17,427 nucleotides of DNA from contig CAYFUH010000032.1 of assembly GCA_964346355.1 (NCBI GenBank), positions 1 to 17,427 of the forward strand. The letters run 5' to 3'. The stretch is from UBA6115 sp964346355 (GTDB taxonomy: Bacteria > Bacillota > Clostridia > Christensenellales > Aristaeellaceae). Position numbers and translations under genes: made by a program. Shown piece by piece: positions 1 to 7,388 of this stretch. Position 1 is the first letter of the stretch. Every line of letters starts with the position of its first letter. The notes under the pieces were generated by a model. That model made no database searches. It saw only the letters and a list, made by a program, of their open reading frames with translations, and had not been told where the DNA came from.

Positions 1-52
1 GTGAATCTTGACGCAGACCGGTTCATCAAAGCGTTAATGAATGAGTTTAGTA

Positions 53-1387
53 TTATCTGTACTCAATGTCCGCCACCCCGTGGAAGGGATAGTAGGTGTA
101 GGAATAGGTGCTGATGCCGTATTCCTGCGCGTGATCGGTCAAAAAGCGGCGCAGGGTGCTGCCAAAGTCGAAGAAGCGGTCCGTGCCCTGGTAATACATC
201 TTGATCTGCGCGGGCTTCTCCTTCAGCAGGCCGTCAATGGCTGCCTTGAAGCTCTCCTCATCCGTAAAGAAGGTGTAGTCCGCGTAATCCCCATAGGTGA
301 CGTCCATGGTGCCGGAGTAGGCACTGCCGGCGTAGGAGTAGGACTCCGCGAAATAGATGTGCGCGTTGTTGTCCAACCACTTTTTGATCTCATACTGCAC
401 ATCCAGGTACTTGTCCTCCCCGGTGTAGGTGTACTTGATCTGCGGGTTTTTGGCGGTCATCTCCTGCGCCAACAACGCGTGCAGGCCCTCCAGGCTGTCA
501 AAGGGCGCCCAGCCGTTGCGCTGCAGATAGTTGTGCTGTGTGGCGGTCGCCGCCGGCGGGTTTTGTTTGCCGCTGCTCCAATCGTGGTCGCGCGCCAGTT
601 GCGTATCCGTCATGCCAAAATAGTCATAGCCCTCGTTGCCGCCGCCCACCGGGTCGTTCCAGGTGGGGTCGATGAAGGTCCACTCCCCGTCCAGGTGCAC
701 CAGGTTCCAGGCGTGCAGTTGCCCCCTGGAATAGCCGGTCACATACTGGCTGGTGACGCCCACCTGGCGCAGCAGCATCTGGTAGGCCAGCGCGTAGCTT
801 TCGCACACGCCCTTACCCTTTAGCAGCACGCCCTCCGGCGTGTGGATGGTCATGGGCTCGTCATAATCGGCGTTGTGGGTGAGCCAGTCGTGCAGGAAAA
901 GCGCCTTATCATATTGCGTGGTAAAGCCCTGGCCCTCGGCTAACTGCGCAATTTCCACCACCTTGCCCGGCAGCGTGGCGGGGTCGGCCTCCGAGCCTTC
1001 CGGATAGCAGTAAAACGGCTCGCTCTGCAAAGTCAGGCTGCGGTAGTCCGCGTCCATGATCACCACTTCCAGGAAATACTGGCCGGGGTTCTCGGGCGTG
1101 AAGGCATAGGTGTTCTTCTCCTGGGCCTTCACCTGGTCAATGCTTTGAAACGCCTGGGTCTCCTCCCGGTCATGGGTGTAGTACAGGGTGAATTCAAAGG
1201 TATAGCCGCCCGCCCCCTCTGGCAGCACCACCTCAAAGGCAGCCTCCCGGCCCACAATCAGGTAGCCTGTGGTGGTATGCAGGTAGGCGTATTCCAGCTC
1301 CCGCGGCGGCACAGCGGCTGCCCCGGTCACCATAAGCAGCAGTGTCACTACTGCGGTATACAGCAAAATCCGTTTATTTATGGTCAT
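53..1387 (-). CDS. Secreted transglutaminase-like (cysteine protease fold) protein with duplicated C-terminal module
   Basis: The 444-residue product starts with a signal peptide: a basic MTINKR, a hydrophobic stretch at about 7-22 and a probable cleavage after GAAA near residue 25. An extracellular beta-rich region follows at about 30-130. A transglutaminase-core domain lies at about 150-245, with the expected triad visible as C195 (GKGVCESYA), H225 (LHAWNLV) and D240 (FIDPTWND). Such domains in bacterial surface proteins act as cysteine peptidases or amide-forming enzymes, and the substrate cannot be read here. The segments at about 293-365 and 371-443 resemble each other and appear to be a tandem duplicated module. 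The start has an AAGGAGC ribosome site six bases upstream. It begins 25 bases after the dehydrogenase stop on the same strand, so the two genes are probably co-transcribed. The domain call is firm; the physiological role is not known. Confidence 0.85.
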   Translation of the reverse strand: MTINKRILLYTAVVTLLLMVTGAAAVPPRELEYAYLHTTTGYLIVGREAAFEVVLPEGAGGYTFEFTLYYTHDREETQAFQSIDQVKAQEKNTYAFTPENPGQYFLEVVIMDADYRSLTLQSEPFYCYPEGSEADPATLPGKVVEIAQLAEGQGFTTQYDKALFLHDWLTHNADYDEPMTIHTPEGVLLKGKGVCESYALAYQMLLRQVGVTSQYVTGYSRGQLHAWNLVHLDGEWTFIDPTWNDPVGGGNEGYDYFGMTDTQLARDHDWSSGKQNPPAATATQHNYLQRNGWAPFDSLEGLHALLAQEMTAKNPQIKYTYTGEDKYLDVQYEIKKWLDNNAHIYFAESYSYAGSAYSGTMDVTYGDYADYTFFTDEESFKAAIDGLLKEKPAQIKMYYQGTDRFFDFGSTLRRFLTDHAQEYGISTYSYTYYPFHGVADIEYR

Positions 1388-1412
1388 GCATTTGCTCCTT
1401 TATTAAAAGGTG

Positions 1413-2390
1413 TCAGCGGCCCGTCTCTTTTTGACGGTAGCCTGTCTGGTAGTCTACCCGGCTGATGAAAGGCCCGTGTGGCCAGGCGGCCAGGTTGTGG
1501 GCGGCGATGCCCACCACCGCGTCATGGGTGGCCTTTAGGTGGTAATAGCCCGAGATATGCGGCGTGAGCAGCAGGTTCTGCTGCCGCCACAGGGGATGGT
1601 CCTCTGGCAGCGGCTCCGGCACCGTCACGTCAATGGCAGCGCCTGCCAAGCGGCCGGATTCCAATGCGACAAGCAGCGCGTCCTGGTCCACCGCGCTGCC
1701 GCGGCCTACGTTTAAGAAATAGCTGCCCGGCTTCATCAATGAAAAGCGCGCGTCGTTCATGATCCCGATGGTCTGCGGTGTTTCGGGCAGGGAGAGGGCC
1801 ACTACATCGGCCTTTGGCAGCAGGTGATCCAGCTGGTCGATGGTATGGACCTTATCAAAACCGTCCTGATTCCCATCCTTTTGACGGCGCAGGCCGATGG
1901 TTTTGCTGCCCAGCTTTTGCATCAGCGCGCCAAAGGCGGTGCCGATGCTGCCCGCGCCCACCACCAAGACGGTCTTGCCCACGGGTGTTTCCACGTTGCC
2001 GCGGGATTCCCAGGCGGCATGCGCCATCGCGTCGCGGTACTCGTGCAGGCGCTTCATCAGCATCAAGAGGGTGGCGGCCATGTGCTCGGAAATGGCCTGG
2101 CCGTATGCGCCGCTGGCGCTGCAGATGGTTAAACCCGGCCGCGCCTGCCCCAGGGCGATATAGTCTTTGGCAACGCCGGAGCTGAACAGTTGCAGCAGTT
2201 TCAGGTTTTTCATTTTCCCCAGGGTTGCGGCATCCGGGTTGCCCACCACCGCGTCAAAGGCGGCCAGCTGGGCCTCGTTAAGCTCCTGAAAGCGGGCGAA
2301 GGTGACCTTTCCCTCCGGCACCGCTGCGCGCAGCTGATGCTTATATTCCTCCGTGATGGGCATAGAGACCAGCACATTGTACAAGTACAT
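1413..2390 (-). CDS. D-2-hydroxyacid dehydrogenase (NAD(P)-dependent)
   Basis: This 325-residue cytoplasmic oxidoreductase interconverts 2-oxoacids and D-2-hydroxyacids. It has the split catalytic domain of the family around a Rossmann domain with VVGAGSIG at 143-150. The catalytic residues expected for the family are present: R230 in NVGRGS, E259 in VPEPLP and H278 in TPHISG. After the second strand of the Rossmann fold the sequence is GLRRQ (R168, R169), where NAD-specific members usually carry an acidic residue, so NADPH use is possible (inference). Length is normal for the glyoxylate/hydroxypyruvate reductase-like branch, but the exact substrate cannot be assigned. The start is supported by AAGGAGG seven bases upstream. 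The gene is divergent from the aldo/keto reductase and leads into the transglutaminase-like gene. Confidence 0.9.
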   Translation of the reverse strand: MYLYNVLVSMPITEEYKHQLRAAVPEGKVTFARFQELNEAQLAAFDAVVGNPDAATLGKMKNLKLLQLFSSGVAKDYIALGQARPGLTICSASGAYGQAISEHMAATLLMLMKRLHEYRDAMAHAAWESRGNVETPVGKTVLVVGAGSIGTAFGALMQKLGSKTIGLRRQKDGNQDGFDKVHTIDQLDHLLPKADVVALSLPETPQTIGIMNDARFSLMKPGSYFLNVGRGSAVDQDALLVALESGRLAGAAIDVTVPEPLPEDHPLWRQQNLLLTPHISGYYHLKATHDAVVGIAAHNLAAWPHGPFISRVDYQTGYRQKETGR

Positions 2391-2514
2391 CTCACATCCT
2401 CCTTCCGTGATTCCCTTCTACTTTACCCAGTCAGCCCCAGGTGATTAATGTGCGGGCGGAATGGTTATGTTGTCCATGATGTTGTTTTTCGACAAATCAT
2501 CAAGGAGGAAACAC

Positions 2515-3366
2515 ATGAGTAACGTGGTAAAGCATTACACCTTATCAAACGGCATACAAATTCCCAGCATCGGCTTTGGCACCTTCCAGGTGGAGGAAGG
2601 CCCCGGGGCTGTTGACGCCGTGAAAGAAGCCATCCGGGCGGGTTACCGCCACATCGACACCGCCCAGGGCTATGGCAACGAGCAGGGCGTGGGCCGCGCG
2701 GTGAAGGCCAGCGGCGTTGCGCGCGGGGAGATCTACATCACCTCCAAATTGACCAACCAGATAAGGGGCTATGAGGAGACCAGGAAGGCCATCGACCACA
2801 GCCTGAAATTGCTGGATACCGACTACATGGACCTGTTTTTGCTGCACTGGCCTGTGCCCAGCGCCTTTAAAAATGACTGGGCCAAGCAGAACGCCGAAAG
2901 CTGGCGCGCGATGGAGGAAGCCGTGGACGCCGGCAAGATCAGGTCCCTGGGCATCTCCAATTTCCACAAAAAGCACATGGACGAACTGTTAAAAACCGCG
3001 CGCATTAAGCCCGTGGTCAACCAGATCCGCCTGTGCCCGGGCGACACGCAGGACCAGGTGGTGAAGGACAGCCGCGAGGCCGGCATGCTGCTGGAGGCGT
3101 ACAGCCCCTTTGGCACCGGCAAACTGTTTAATGTGGACGCGCTCAACAACCTGGCCGCAAAGCACGGCAAGACGCCCGCCCAGATCGCCATTCGGTGGAG
3201 CTTGCAAAAGGGGTTCCTGCCCCTGCCCAAGTCCGTCACGCCCGAACGCATCAGGGAAAACATCCAGGTGTTTGATTTTGAACTGTCAGATGCCGACATG
3301 GCAGCCATCAACGCGCTGGACGGTGTGATCGGCTACGCCCAGAACCCGGATAATATTGCCTGGTAG
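2515..3366 (+). CDS. Aldo/keto reductase
   Basis: The 283-residue TIM-barrel NADPH-dependent reductase acts on aldehydes or ketones in the cytoplasm. The AKR signature HIDTAQGYGNE and the catalytic tetrad are present: D48, Y53, K78 (ITSKL) and H111 (LLHWP). The cofactor-binding LPKSVTPERIREN segment lies near 236-249. Length and motifs match the 2,5-diketogluconate reductase/prostaglandin-F-synthase-like AKR5 branch, but many such proteins have broad substrate ranges and no substrate is inferred. An in-frame ATG lies 54 bases further upstream. I prefer the one at 2515 because AAGGAGGAAACAC sits directly before it and homologues begin near SNVVKHYTLSNG. The gene is followed by a clear rho-independent terminator, so it is likely monocistronic. 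Confidence 0.92.
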   Translation: MSNVVKHYTLSNGIQIPSIGFGTFQVEEGPGAVDAVKEAIRAGYRHIDTAQGYGNEQGVGRAVKASGVARGEIYITSKLTNQIRGYEETRKAIDHSLKLLDTDYMDLFLLHWPVPSAFKNDWAKQNAESWRAMEEAVDAGKIRSLGISNFHKKHMDELLKTARIKPVVNQIRLCPGDTQDQVVKDSREAGMLLEAYSPFGTGKLFNVDALNNLAAKHGKTPAQIAIRWSLQKGFLPLPKSVTPERIRENIQVFDFELSDADMAAINALDGVIGYAQNPDNIAW

Positions 3367-3391
3367 GAAAACCAAAAATCCCTTCAACCCG

Positions 3392-3412
3392 GAGCCCTTT
3401 TGGGCTCTTTTT
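3392..3412 (+). terminator. Rho-independent terminator after the aldo/keto reductase
   Basis: A perfect GAGCCC / GGGCTC stem with a TTTT loop is followed at once by TTTTT. It lies 25 bases after the aldo/keto reductase stop codon and separates that gene from sdaAB. Confidence 0.9.
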
Positions 3413-3473
3413 GATGGGATTTATGATAAGATGGAGACGGTCACCGTACAATTTGAACATTTGAGGGGATTGG

Positions 3474-4136
3474 ATGAAATACCGCAGCGTTTTTGACATC
3501 ATCGGCCCGGTTATGGTGGGGCCGTCCAGCTCGCACACCGCGGGCGCGGTGCGCATTGGGCAGTTGGCGCGCAAACTCTTTGACCGGGAGCCAGAGACCG
3601 CCGCCATTCACTTCTTTGGCTCCTTCGCGCGCACCTACCGCGGCCACGCCACCGATGTGGCGGTGCTGGCGGGTGTGTTGGGCTTAAAGACCGATGATGC
3701 GCGCATCCCGGACGCCTTCGCGCTGGCGAAGGAGCGCGGGCTTGAGTACACCTTTTTTGAGGAGGCTGCCATCCCCATCCACCCCAACACCGTCAGCATT
3801 GAGTTAACCGCGGGGGAAGCCAGCATTTCCGTCACCGGCATCTCCATTGGCGGGGGCATGGTGCAGATTACGCGCGTGGACGGCTTTGATTTGCGCCTGT
3901 CCGGCGAATCCCCTGCGCTGCTCATCTTCCACCAGGATGCCTTTGGCGCGATTGCCGCAGTCACCCAGCTGTTGGCCTATGCCCAGGTCAACATCAGCCA
4001 CATGGAGGTCTCCCGCGCCGAGCGCGGCCAGAACGCCCTGATGGTGATTGAGACCGACCAGCCCATCAGCGGGGACATCCTGCGGCTGATCCAGTGTCAG
4101 CCGCGTATTTTCAAGACCATCAAACTGGAGTTATAG
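3474..4136 (+). CDS. sdaAB: L-serine dehydratase, iron-sulfur-dependent, beta subunit
   Basis: This is the beta subunit of the two-protein L-serine ammonia-lyase that converts L-serine to pyruvate and ammonia in the cytoplasm. The 220-residue product begins with the family hallmark GPSSSHTAG (16-24) and has GHATD at 57-61. The C-terminal part, from about 147, is an ACT-type regulatory domain, with DAFGAIAAVTQLLAYAQVNI resembling the ligand-binding turn of ACT domains. The ATG is preceded by GAGGGG at a good distance. The alpha-subunit gene starts eight bases after the stop, so the pair forms one operon. In the split Gram-positive enzyme both subunits are needed, and both genes are intact here. 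Confidence 0.95.
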   Translation: MKYRSVFDIIGPVMVGPSSSHTAGAVRIGQLARKLFDREPETAAIHFFGSFARTYRGHATDVAVLAGVLGLKTDDARIPDAFALAKERGLEYTFFEEAAIPIHPNTVSIELTAGEASISVTGISIGGGMVQITRVDGFDLRLSGESPALLIFHQDAFGAIAAVTQLLAYAQVNISHMEVSRAERGQNALMVIETDQPISGDILRLIQCQPRIFKTIKLEL

Positions 4137-4144
4137 GAGCGAGT

Positions 4145-5029
4145 ATGTTCAAAAACATCAGCGAGTTAGTGGCCCTGTGTGAGCGCGAGCACATCAGCAT
4201 CTCCCAGGCGATGATCCGCCAGGAAGTGATTCAGACCGAGCAGAACGAGACCCAGGTGATGGCCGCCATGGCCCATTCCCTGCAGGTGATGAAGCAGGCG
4301 GTGCAGCGCGGGATCATGGGTGTGACCTCCCACTCCGGGATGACGGGCGGGGACGCCAAGCGGCTGTTCGACTACATCAATGCCGGCAGTTTCCTAACGG
4401 ACACCACCTTCCTGCGCGCCATCGCATTTGCCTTGGCCAGCAACGAGGTGAACGCCGCCATGGGGCTGATCTGCGCGACGCCCACCGCCGGCTCCTGCGG
4501 CGTGCTGCCCGGCGTGCTGTTGGCGGCGCAGGAAAAGCTGAAAAAGAGCGATGAGGACATCGTAAACGCCCTGTTTTGCGCGGGCGCCATTGGCTATATC
4601 ATCGCCAACAACGCCATGATCTCCGGCGCCGCCGGCGGCTGCCAGGCCGAGATTGGCAGCGCCTCCGCCATGGCGGCAGCCGCTTTGGTGGAGCTGATGG
4701 GCGGAAGCCCTGAACAATCTGCGCAGGCAGCGGCCATGGCGCTTAAGAACATGCTGGGTTTGGCCTGTGACCCCTTGGCCGGCCTGGTGGAGGTGCCCTG
4801 CATCAAGCGCAACGCGGGCGGCGCTTCAAACGCCCTGACAGCAGCGGAAATGGCGATGGCGGGCATCCGCTCCAAGGTGCCGCCGGATGAGGTCATCCAG
4901 GCGATGTACACCATCGGCCTATCCCTGCCGCTTTCACTCAAGGAAACCGCCCAGGGCGGCCTGGCGGCCACCGAAACCGGGCGCAAATGGAAAGAACTGC
5001 TGTGGCAAAACCGGGACGAGGTCTCCTGA
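4145..5029 (+). CDS. sdaAA: L-serine dehydratase, iron-sulfur-dependent, alpha subunit
   Basis: This is the catalytic subunit of L-serine dehydratase, partner of the beta subunit just upstream. The 294-residue protein has the conserved CATPTAGSCGVLPG block (110-123), GGCQAEIGSASAMAA (164-178), CDPLAGLVEVPCIKRNAGG (208-226) and SHSGMTGGD (62-70). C166, C208 and C219 are the cysteines expected to hold the oxygen-labile [4Fe-4S] cluster that binds serine. The start at 4145 is chosen over an in-frame ATG at 4094 because the latter lies inside sdaAB, whereas TAGGAGCGAGT gives a ribosome site immediately before 4145 and the family begins near MFKNISEL. An iron-sulfur serine dehydratase fits an anaerobe that ferments amino acids (inference). 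Confidence 0.96.
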   Translation: MFKNISELVALCEREHISISQAMIRQEVIQTEQNETQVMAAMAHSLQVMKQAVQRGIMGVTSHSGMTGGDAKRLFDYINAGSFLTDTTFLRAIAFALASNEVNAAMGLICATPTAGSCGVLPGVLLAAQEKLKKSDEDIVNALFCAGAIGYIIANNAMISGAAGGCQAEIGSASAMAAAALVELMGGSPEQSAQAAAMALKNMLGLACDPLAGLVEVPCIKRNAGGASNALTAAEMAMAGIRSKVPPDEVIQAMYTIGLSLPLSLKETAQGGLAATETGRKWKELLWQNRDEVS

Positions 5030-5040
5030 CGTCACAGCTC

Positions 5041-5205
5041 TCAAATGGCGATGACCTCCTCCTCCATCATCGCGATGTGGGCAGCCGGGCCGCCAAAGGC
5101 CACAAGGCCCAGGCGCAAAAAGACCAGGGCGATTTCCAGCAGACGCCGGCGGCGCCCAGCCCTGGGCAGCGCCTTGTAGGCGGTGGTGTCAGGTGTGGTG
5201 TTCAT
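5041..5205 (-). pseudogene. chrA: Truncated chromate-transporter (ChrA-family) gene, N-terminal remnant
   Basis: Read on the minus strand, this is an ATG-started frame of 54 codons ending in TGA. After a basic lead it contains EIALVFLRLGLVAFGGPAAH followed by IAMMEEEV. That is the start of the first CHR domain of ChrA chromate/anion transporters, with the diagnostic FGGPxxHIAxM signature entering the first membrane helix. Intact ChrA proteins continue with an RRGW-type segment and several more helices. Here the frame stops at EVIAI and the end of sdaAA lies 11 bases further on, so the rest is missing. I see no strong ribosome binding site upstream. The reading is of a deletion remnant rather than a working gene; a functional 54-residue peptide cannot be excluded. 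Confidence 0.72.
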
Positions 5206-5387
5206 AGGGAAAATGTACCCGGCGGCGGGTGGTTCATTGTAAAATGGGTGTAAAAAATAAGCCGCTGCCCGCAGGAAAACAGAGGAAGTTAATGTGTCTC
5301 TTCTTTATCACGCGAGGAAAACACAGACGATACGTTCCCGATGTTCTTGGTATGGTTCTTATTTGTCTTGGCAATTGATTTACCCGG
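5206..5387. other. Non-coding AT-rich stretch
   Basis: Between the chrA remnant and the small secreted protein I find no convincing gene, RNA or terminator. Base composition changes here from the GC-rich background to clearly AT-rich, and it stays so to about 6137. Confidence 0.5.
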
Positions 5388-5834
5388 TCAGTAATCCATT
5401 ATTTGTTTGGTATCTCTAATTTTCAAGGCATTCTTAAGAATTGTTGGATAATAGCTGTCCTCATATCCATCTTCATCTTGAACAATTAGTTGATCTGGTT
5501 GATTGCGCCACTTAAAATGCAATCCATACGACCATTTGGTTTTGCCTTCATGGTATGTAACAATGAGGACATTGTTTAGATGCCCGGAAACGATTTTTAC
5601 CCTTTCACAGATTTCGTTACCGTTTCCCTCGGTGAAGCAGTATACATAACCCTCGTCAAAATCGATAATGTAATAAATATCGTACGCTTTCCCCAAACTC
5701 TTATACGAGTAAACGCCAGCGTTTCCCTTTTTTACAGTTGTTCGGTCATTTGTCGAATAGGAAACATTTGCCAAGGCCGAGGTAGCAAGCAATAAACATA
5801 ACGCGAAAACCAGAGCAGCCGAACATCTTTTCAT
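5388..5834 (-). CDS. Small secreted protein of unknown function
   Basis: The 148-residue product has a clear signal peptide: MKRC, a hydrophobic core at about 6-18 and ATSALA as the cleavage site near residue 22. The mature part is about 126 residues, rich in Tyr and Asp, and looks beta-stranded, for example KAYDIYYIIDFDEGYVYCF and KWSYGLHFKWRNQPDQLI. I do not recognise a named family or catalytic motif. AGGAGT lies eight bases before the ATG, so it is probably translated. Codon use is AT-rich and unlike the flanking GC-rich genes, which suggests acquisition from elsewhere or a fast-evolving accessory gene. Its upstream region forms one copy of the 55-base duplication around the assembly gap. 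Confidence 0.75.
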   Translation of the reverse strand: MKRCSAALVFALCLLLATSALANVSYSTNDRTTVKKGNAGVYSYKSLGKAYDIYYIIDFDEGYVYCFTEGNGNEICERVKIVSGHLNNVLIVTYHEGKTKWSYGLHFKWRNQPDQLIVQDEDGYEDSYYPTILKNALKIRDTKQIMDY

Positions 5835-5835
5835 T

Positions 5836-5890
5836 TTTCATTACTCCTGTTTGGTTCTTCTAACAAGCTTATATTGGTTGAATAGTAACA
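5836..5890. repeat. 55-base direct repeat, left copy, abutting the N gap
   Basis: These 55 bases are identical to 5991-6045 in the same orientation. This copy ends exactly where the run of Ns begins. It includes the ribosome site and upstream region of the small secreted protein. See the gap entry for interpretation. Confidence 0.95.
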
Positions 5891-5990
5891 NNNNNNNNNN
5901 NNNNNNNNNNNNNNNNNNNNNNNNNNNNNNNNNNNNNNNNNNNNNNNNNNNNNNNNNNNNNNNNNNNNNNNNNNNNNNNNNNNNNNNNNN
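5891..5990. other. Assembly gap of 100 Ns
   Basis: Exactly 100 undetermined bases, the usual placeholder for a gap of unknown size. Identical 55-base sequences abut both edges, so the two contigs probably overlap by 55 bases and the true gap may be negative (no missing sequence). A real tandem duplication with unknown sequence between the copies is the alternative. Confidence 0.95.
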
Positions 5991-6045
5991 TTTCATTACT
6001 CCTGTTTGGTTCTTCTAACAAGCTTATATTGGTTGAATAGTAACA
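5991..6045. repeat. 55-base direct repeat, right copy, abutting the N gap
   Basis: Identical to 5836-5890; this copy starts at the first base after the Ns. The bases that follow it to 6137 are AT-rich, with no gene or hairpin terminator that I can support. If the repeat is an assembly overlap, this segment directly continues the upstream region of the small secreted protein. Confidence 0.95.
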
Positions 6046-6137
6046 TATGCTTCTAAGGCAATCAACACATTTGCGTTAGTGTACATTTGCTCTGGTACAT
6101 TAAGAAAAATATTGATGCGTCCCTCGTTTTCTGTAAA

Positions 6138-7388
6138 TCAAATTAATCGACTAGCCGCCGCCCCCGCCAGCAGCCCCGTCGCCCAGGCGAACAGCAGGTT
6201 AAACCCGCCGGTGTCGCCGTCCACGTTGAGCATCTCCCCGCACACATAAAGCCCGGGCAAAAGGCGGGAGCGCATCGTCTTTGGATCCACCTCACAACAG
6301 GCGATGCCGCCGGCTGCTACCTGTGCCTGCTCAAAGCCCTGGGTACCGGTGACAGCCAGGCGCAGATCACACAGCCAGTCCGCGGCGTTTGCAAGCGGCA
6401 GCTGCGCCAGTTTGCCCACCATCTGATAGGGCAAAAGACCTGTGTACAGATAGTCCGCGCCCAGAGCCTGCCTGCGCGCGTGCAGCAGCTGATTAGCGGC
6501 GTTTTTATTTTCCTGTGGGGTGAGTTCATCAAGCGCCAGCCGGCGCATCAAAGCCGGGCGGATGCCCACAAGCGGTGACAGGTCGATGCCCACGTGCACC
6601 CGCTTGCCCGCGGCCAGGCCGCGCTCCGCGTCCCGGGCCAGCTGCATCACGCACAGGCCGCTTAGGCCATAGGCGGTATACAGCAATTCCCCGGCTGATG
6701 CGCAGACAGGCACATCATCATGGTACAAGGTGACATAGGCCGGCACGCGCAGGCCGTTTAAGCCCTTGATGGGCACAGTCTGCGTCTGCAGCGCGCACAG
6801 GGCGGGAAAAAAGGGATGGATGCTGTGCCCCAGGCGGCTCAGCCCCTCTGCCATCTGGCCGCTGCCGCCCAATTTGGGCGCGGCCGGGCTGCCGGTCGCC
6901 AGGATCACCGCGGGCGCAGTGAAGCGCTCACCCGCCTTGGTACTAACCGCGTACCCGCCCCTTGTTTGTTGCAGGTTTGTTGCCTCAAGACCGGTGCGCA
7001 CATCCGCGAAGGGATTAGCTGTTATCCGCGCAGTCAGGCAATCCAGCACCGTCACCGCCTGGCGGGTGTTCGGATAGACGCGGCCCAGCTCCTCCTCAAA
7101 AAAGGTGAGGCCCAGGGACTCAAAAAAGGCGCTGACCTCCGGTACGCCGCAGGCGGTGAGCACCTCCCCGGCAAAGCCTGCCTCGCCAAAGTAGACGGCA
7201 GGCCCTGTGTTGAACAGGTTGCAGCGGCCGTTGCCGGTGGCCAGCAGCTTGCGGCCCAGCTTGTTCTCTTTCTCAAGCAGCAAAAAGGGCAGGCCGGCTT
7301 GCGCGCAGATACAAGCGGCGGCGAGGCCGGATGCCCCGCCGCCGATGATGATGACTTGGTGGTTATTTCTTGCTGGGTGCCGCGTCAT
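6138..7388 (-). CDS. BaiN/HI0933-type NAD(P)/FAD-dependent oxidoreductase
   Basis: The 416-residue flavoprotein belongs to the family annotated as aminoacetone oxidase-like/HI0933/BaiN FAD-binding enzymes. It has an N-terminal dinucleotide-binding motif VIIIGGGASGLAAA (12-25), the acidic residue E39 that ends strand 2, and the family signature KLGRKLLATGNGRCN (43-57). The C-terminal FAD motif is LYVCGEMLNVDGDTGGFN (about 379-396). The family is widespread and poorly characterised. BaiN itself was implicated in bile-acid reduction, but most members are not known to act there and I do not infer it. The ATG at 7388 lies inside the end of the SH3-repeat gene (26-base overlap), suggesting translational coupling; only a weak AAAAGG precedes it, so the start is less certain than the gene. 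Confidence 0.88.
   Translation of the reverse strand: MTRHPARNNHQVIIIGGGASGLAAACICAQAGLPFLLLEKENKLGRKLLATGNGRCNLFNTGPAVYFGEAGFAGEVLTACGVPEVSAFFESLGLTFFEEELGRVYPNTRQAVTVLDCLTARITANPFADVRTGLEATNLQQTRGGYAVSTKAGERFTAPAVILATGSPAAPKLGGSGQMAEGLSRLGHSIHPFFPALCALQTQTVPIKGLNGLRVPAYVTLYHDDVPVCASAGELLYTAYGLSGLCVMQLARDAERGLAAGKRVHVGIDLSPLVGIRPALMRRLALDELTPQENKNAANQLLHARRQALGADYLYTGLLPYQMVGKLAQLPLANAADWLCDLRLAVTGTQGFEQAQVAAGGIACCEVDPKTMRSRLLPGLYVCGEMLNVDGDTGGFNLLFAWATGLLAGAAASRLI

Noticed and set aside
1..52. Possible 3' end of a plus-strand gene at the left edge
   Set aside because: A frame beginning with base 1 stays open for about 37 codons, but it runs into the antisense of the transglutaminase-like gene and has no recognisable content.
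41..823. Long plus-strand open frame opposite the transglutaminase-like gene
   Set aside because: It mirrors the codons of a gene with a clear signal peptide and catalytic triad. Its translation is a Val/Leu/Gly-rich string without domain features, typical of the antisense of GC-rich genes.
4987..5253. 88-codon plus-strand open frame after sdaAA
   Set aside because: It starts inside sdaAA, has no ribosome site, and is the complement of the chrA remnant, which gives a recognisable protein on the other strand.
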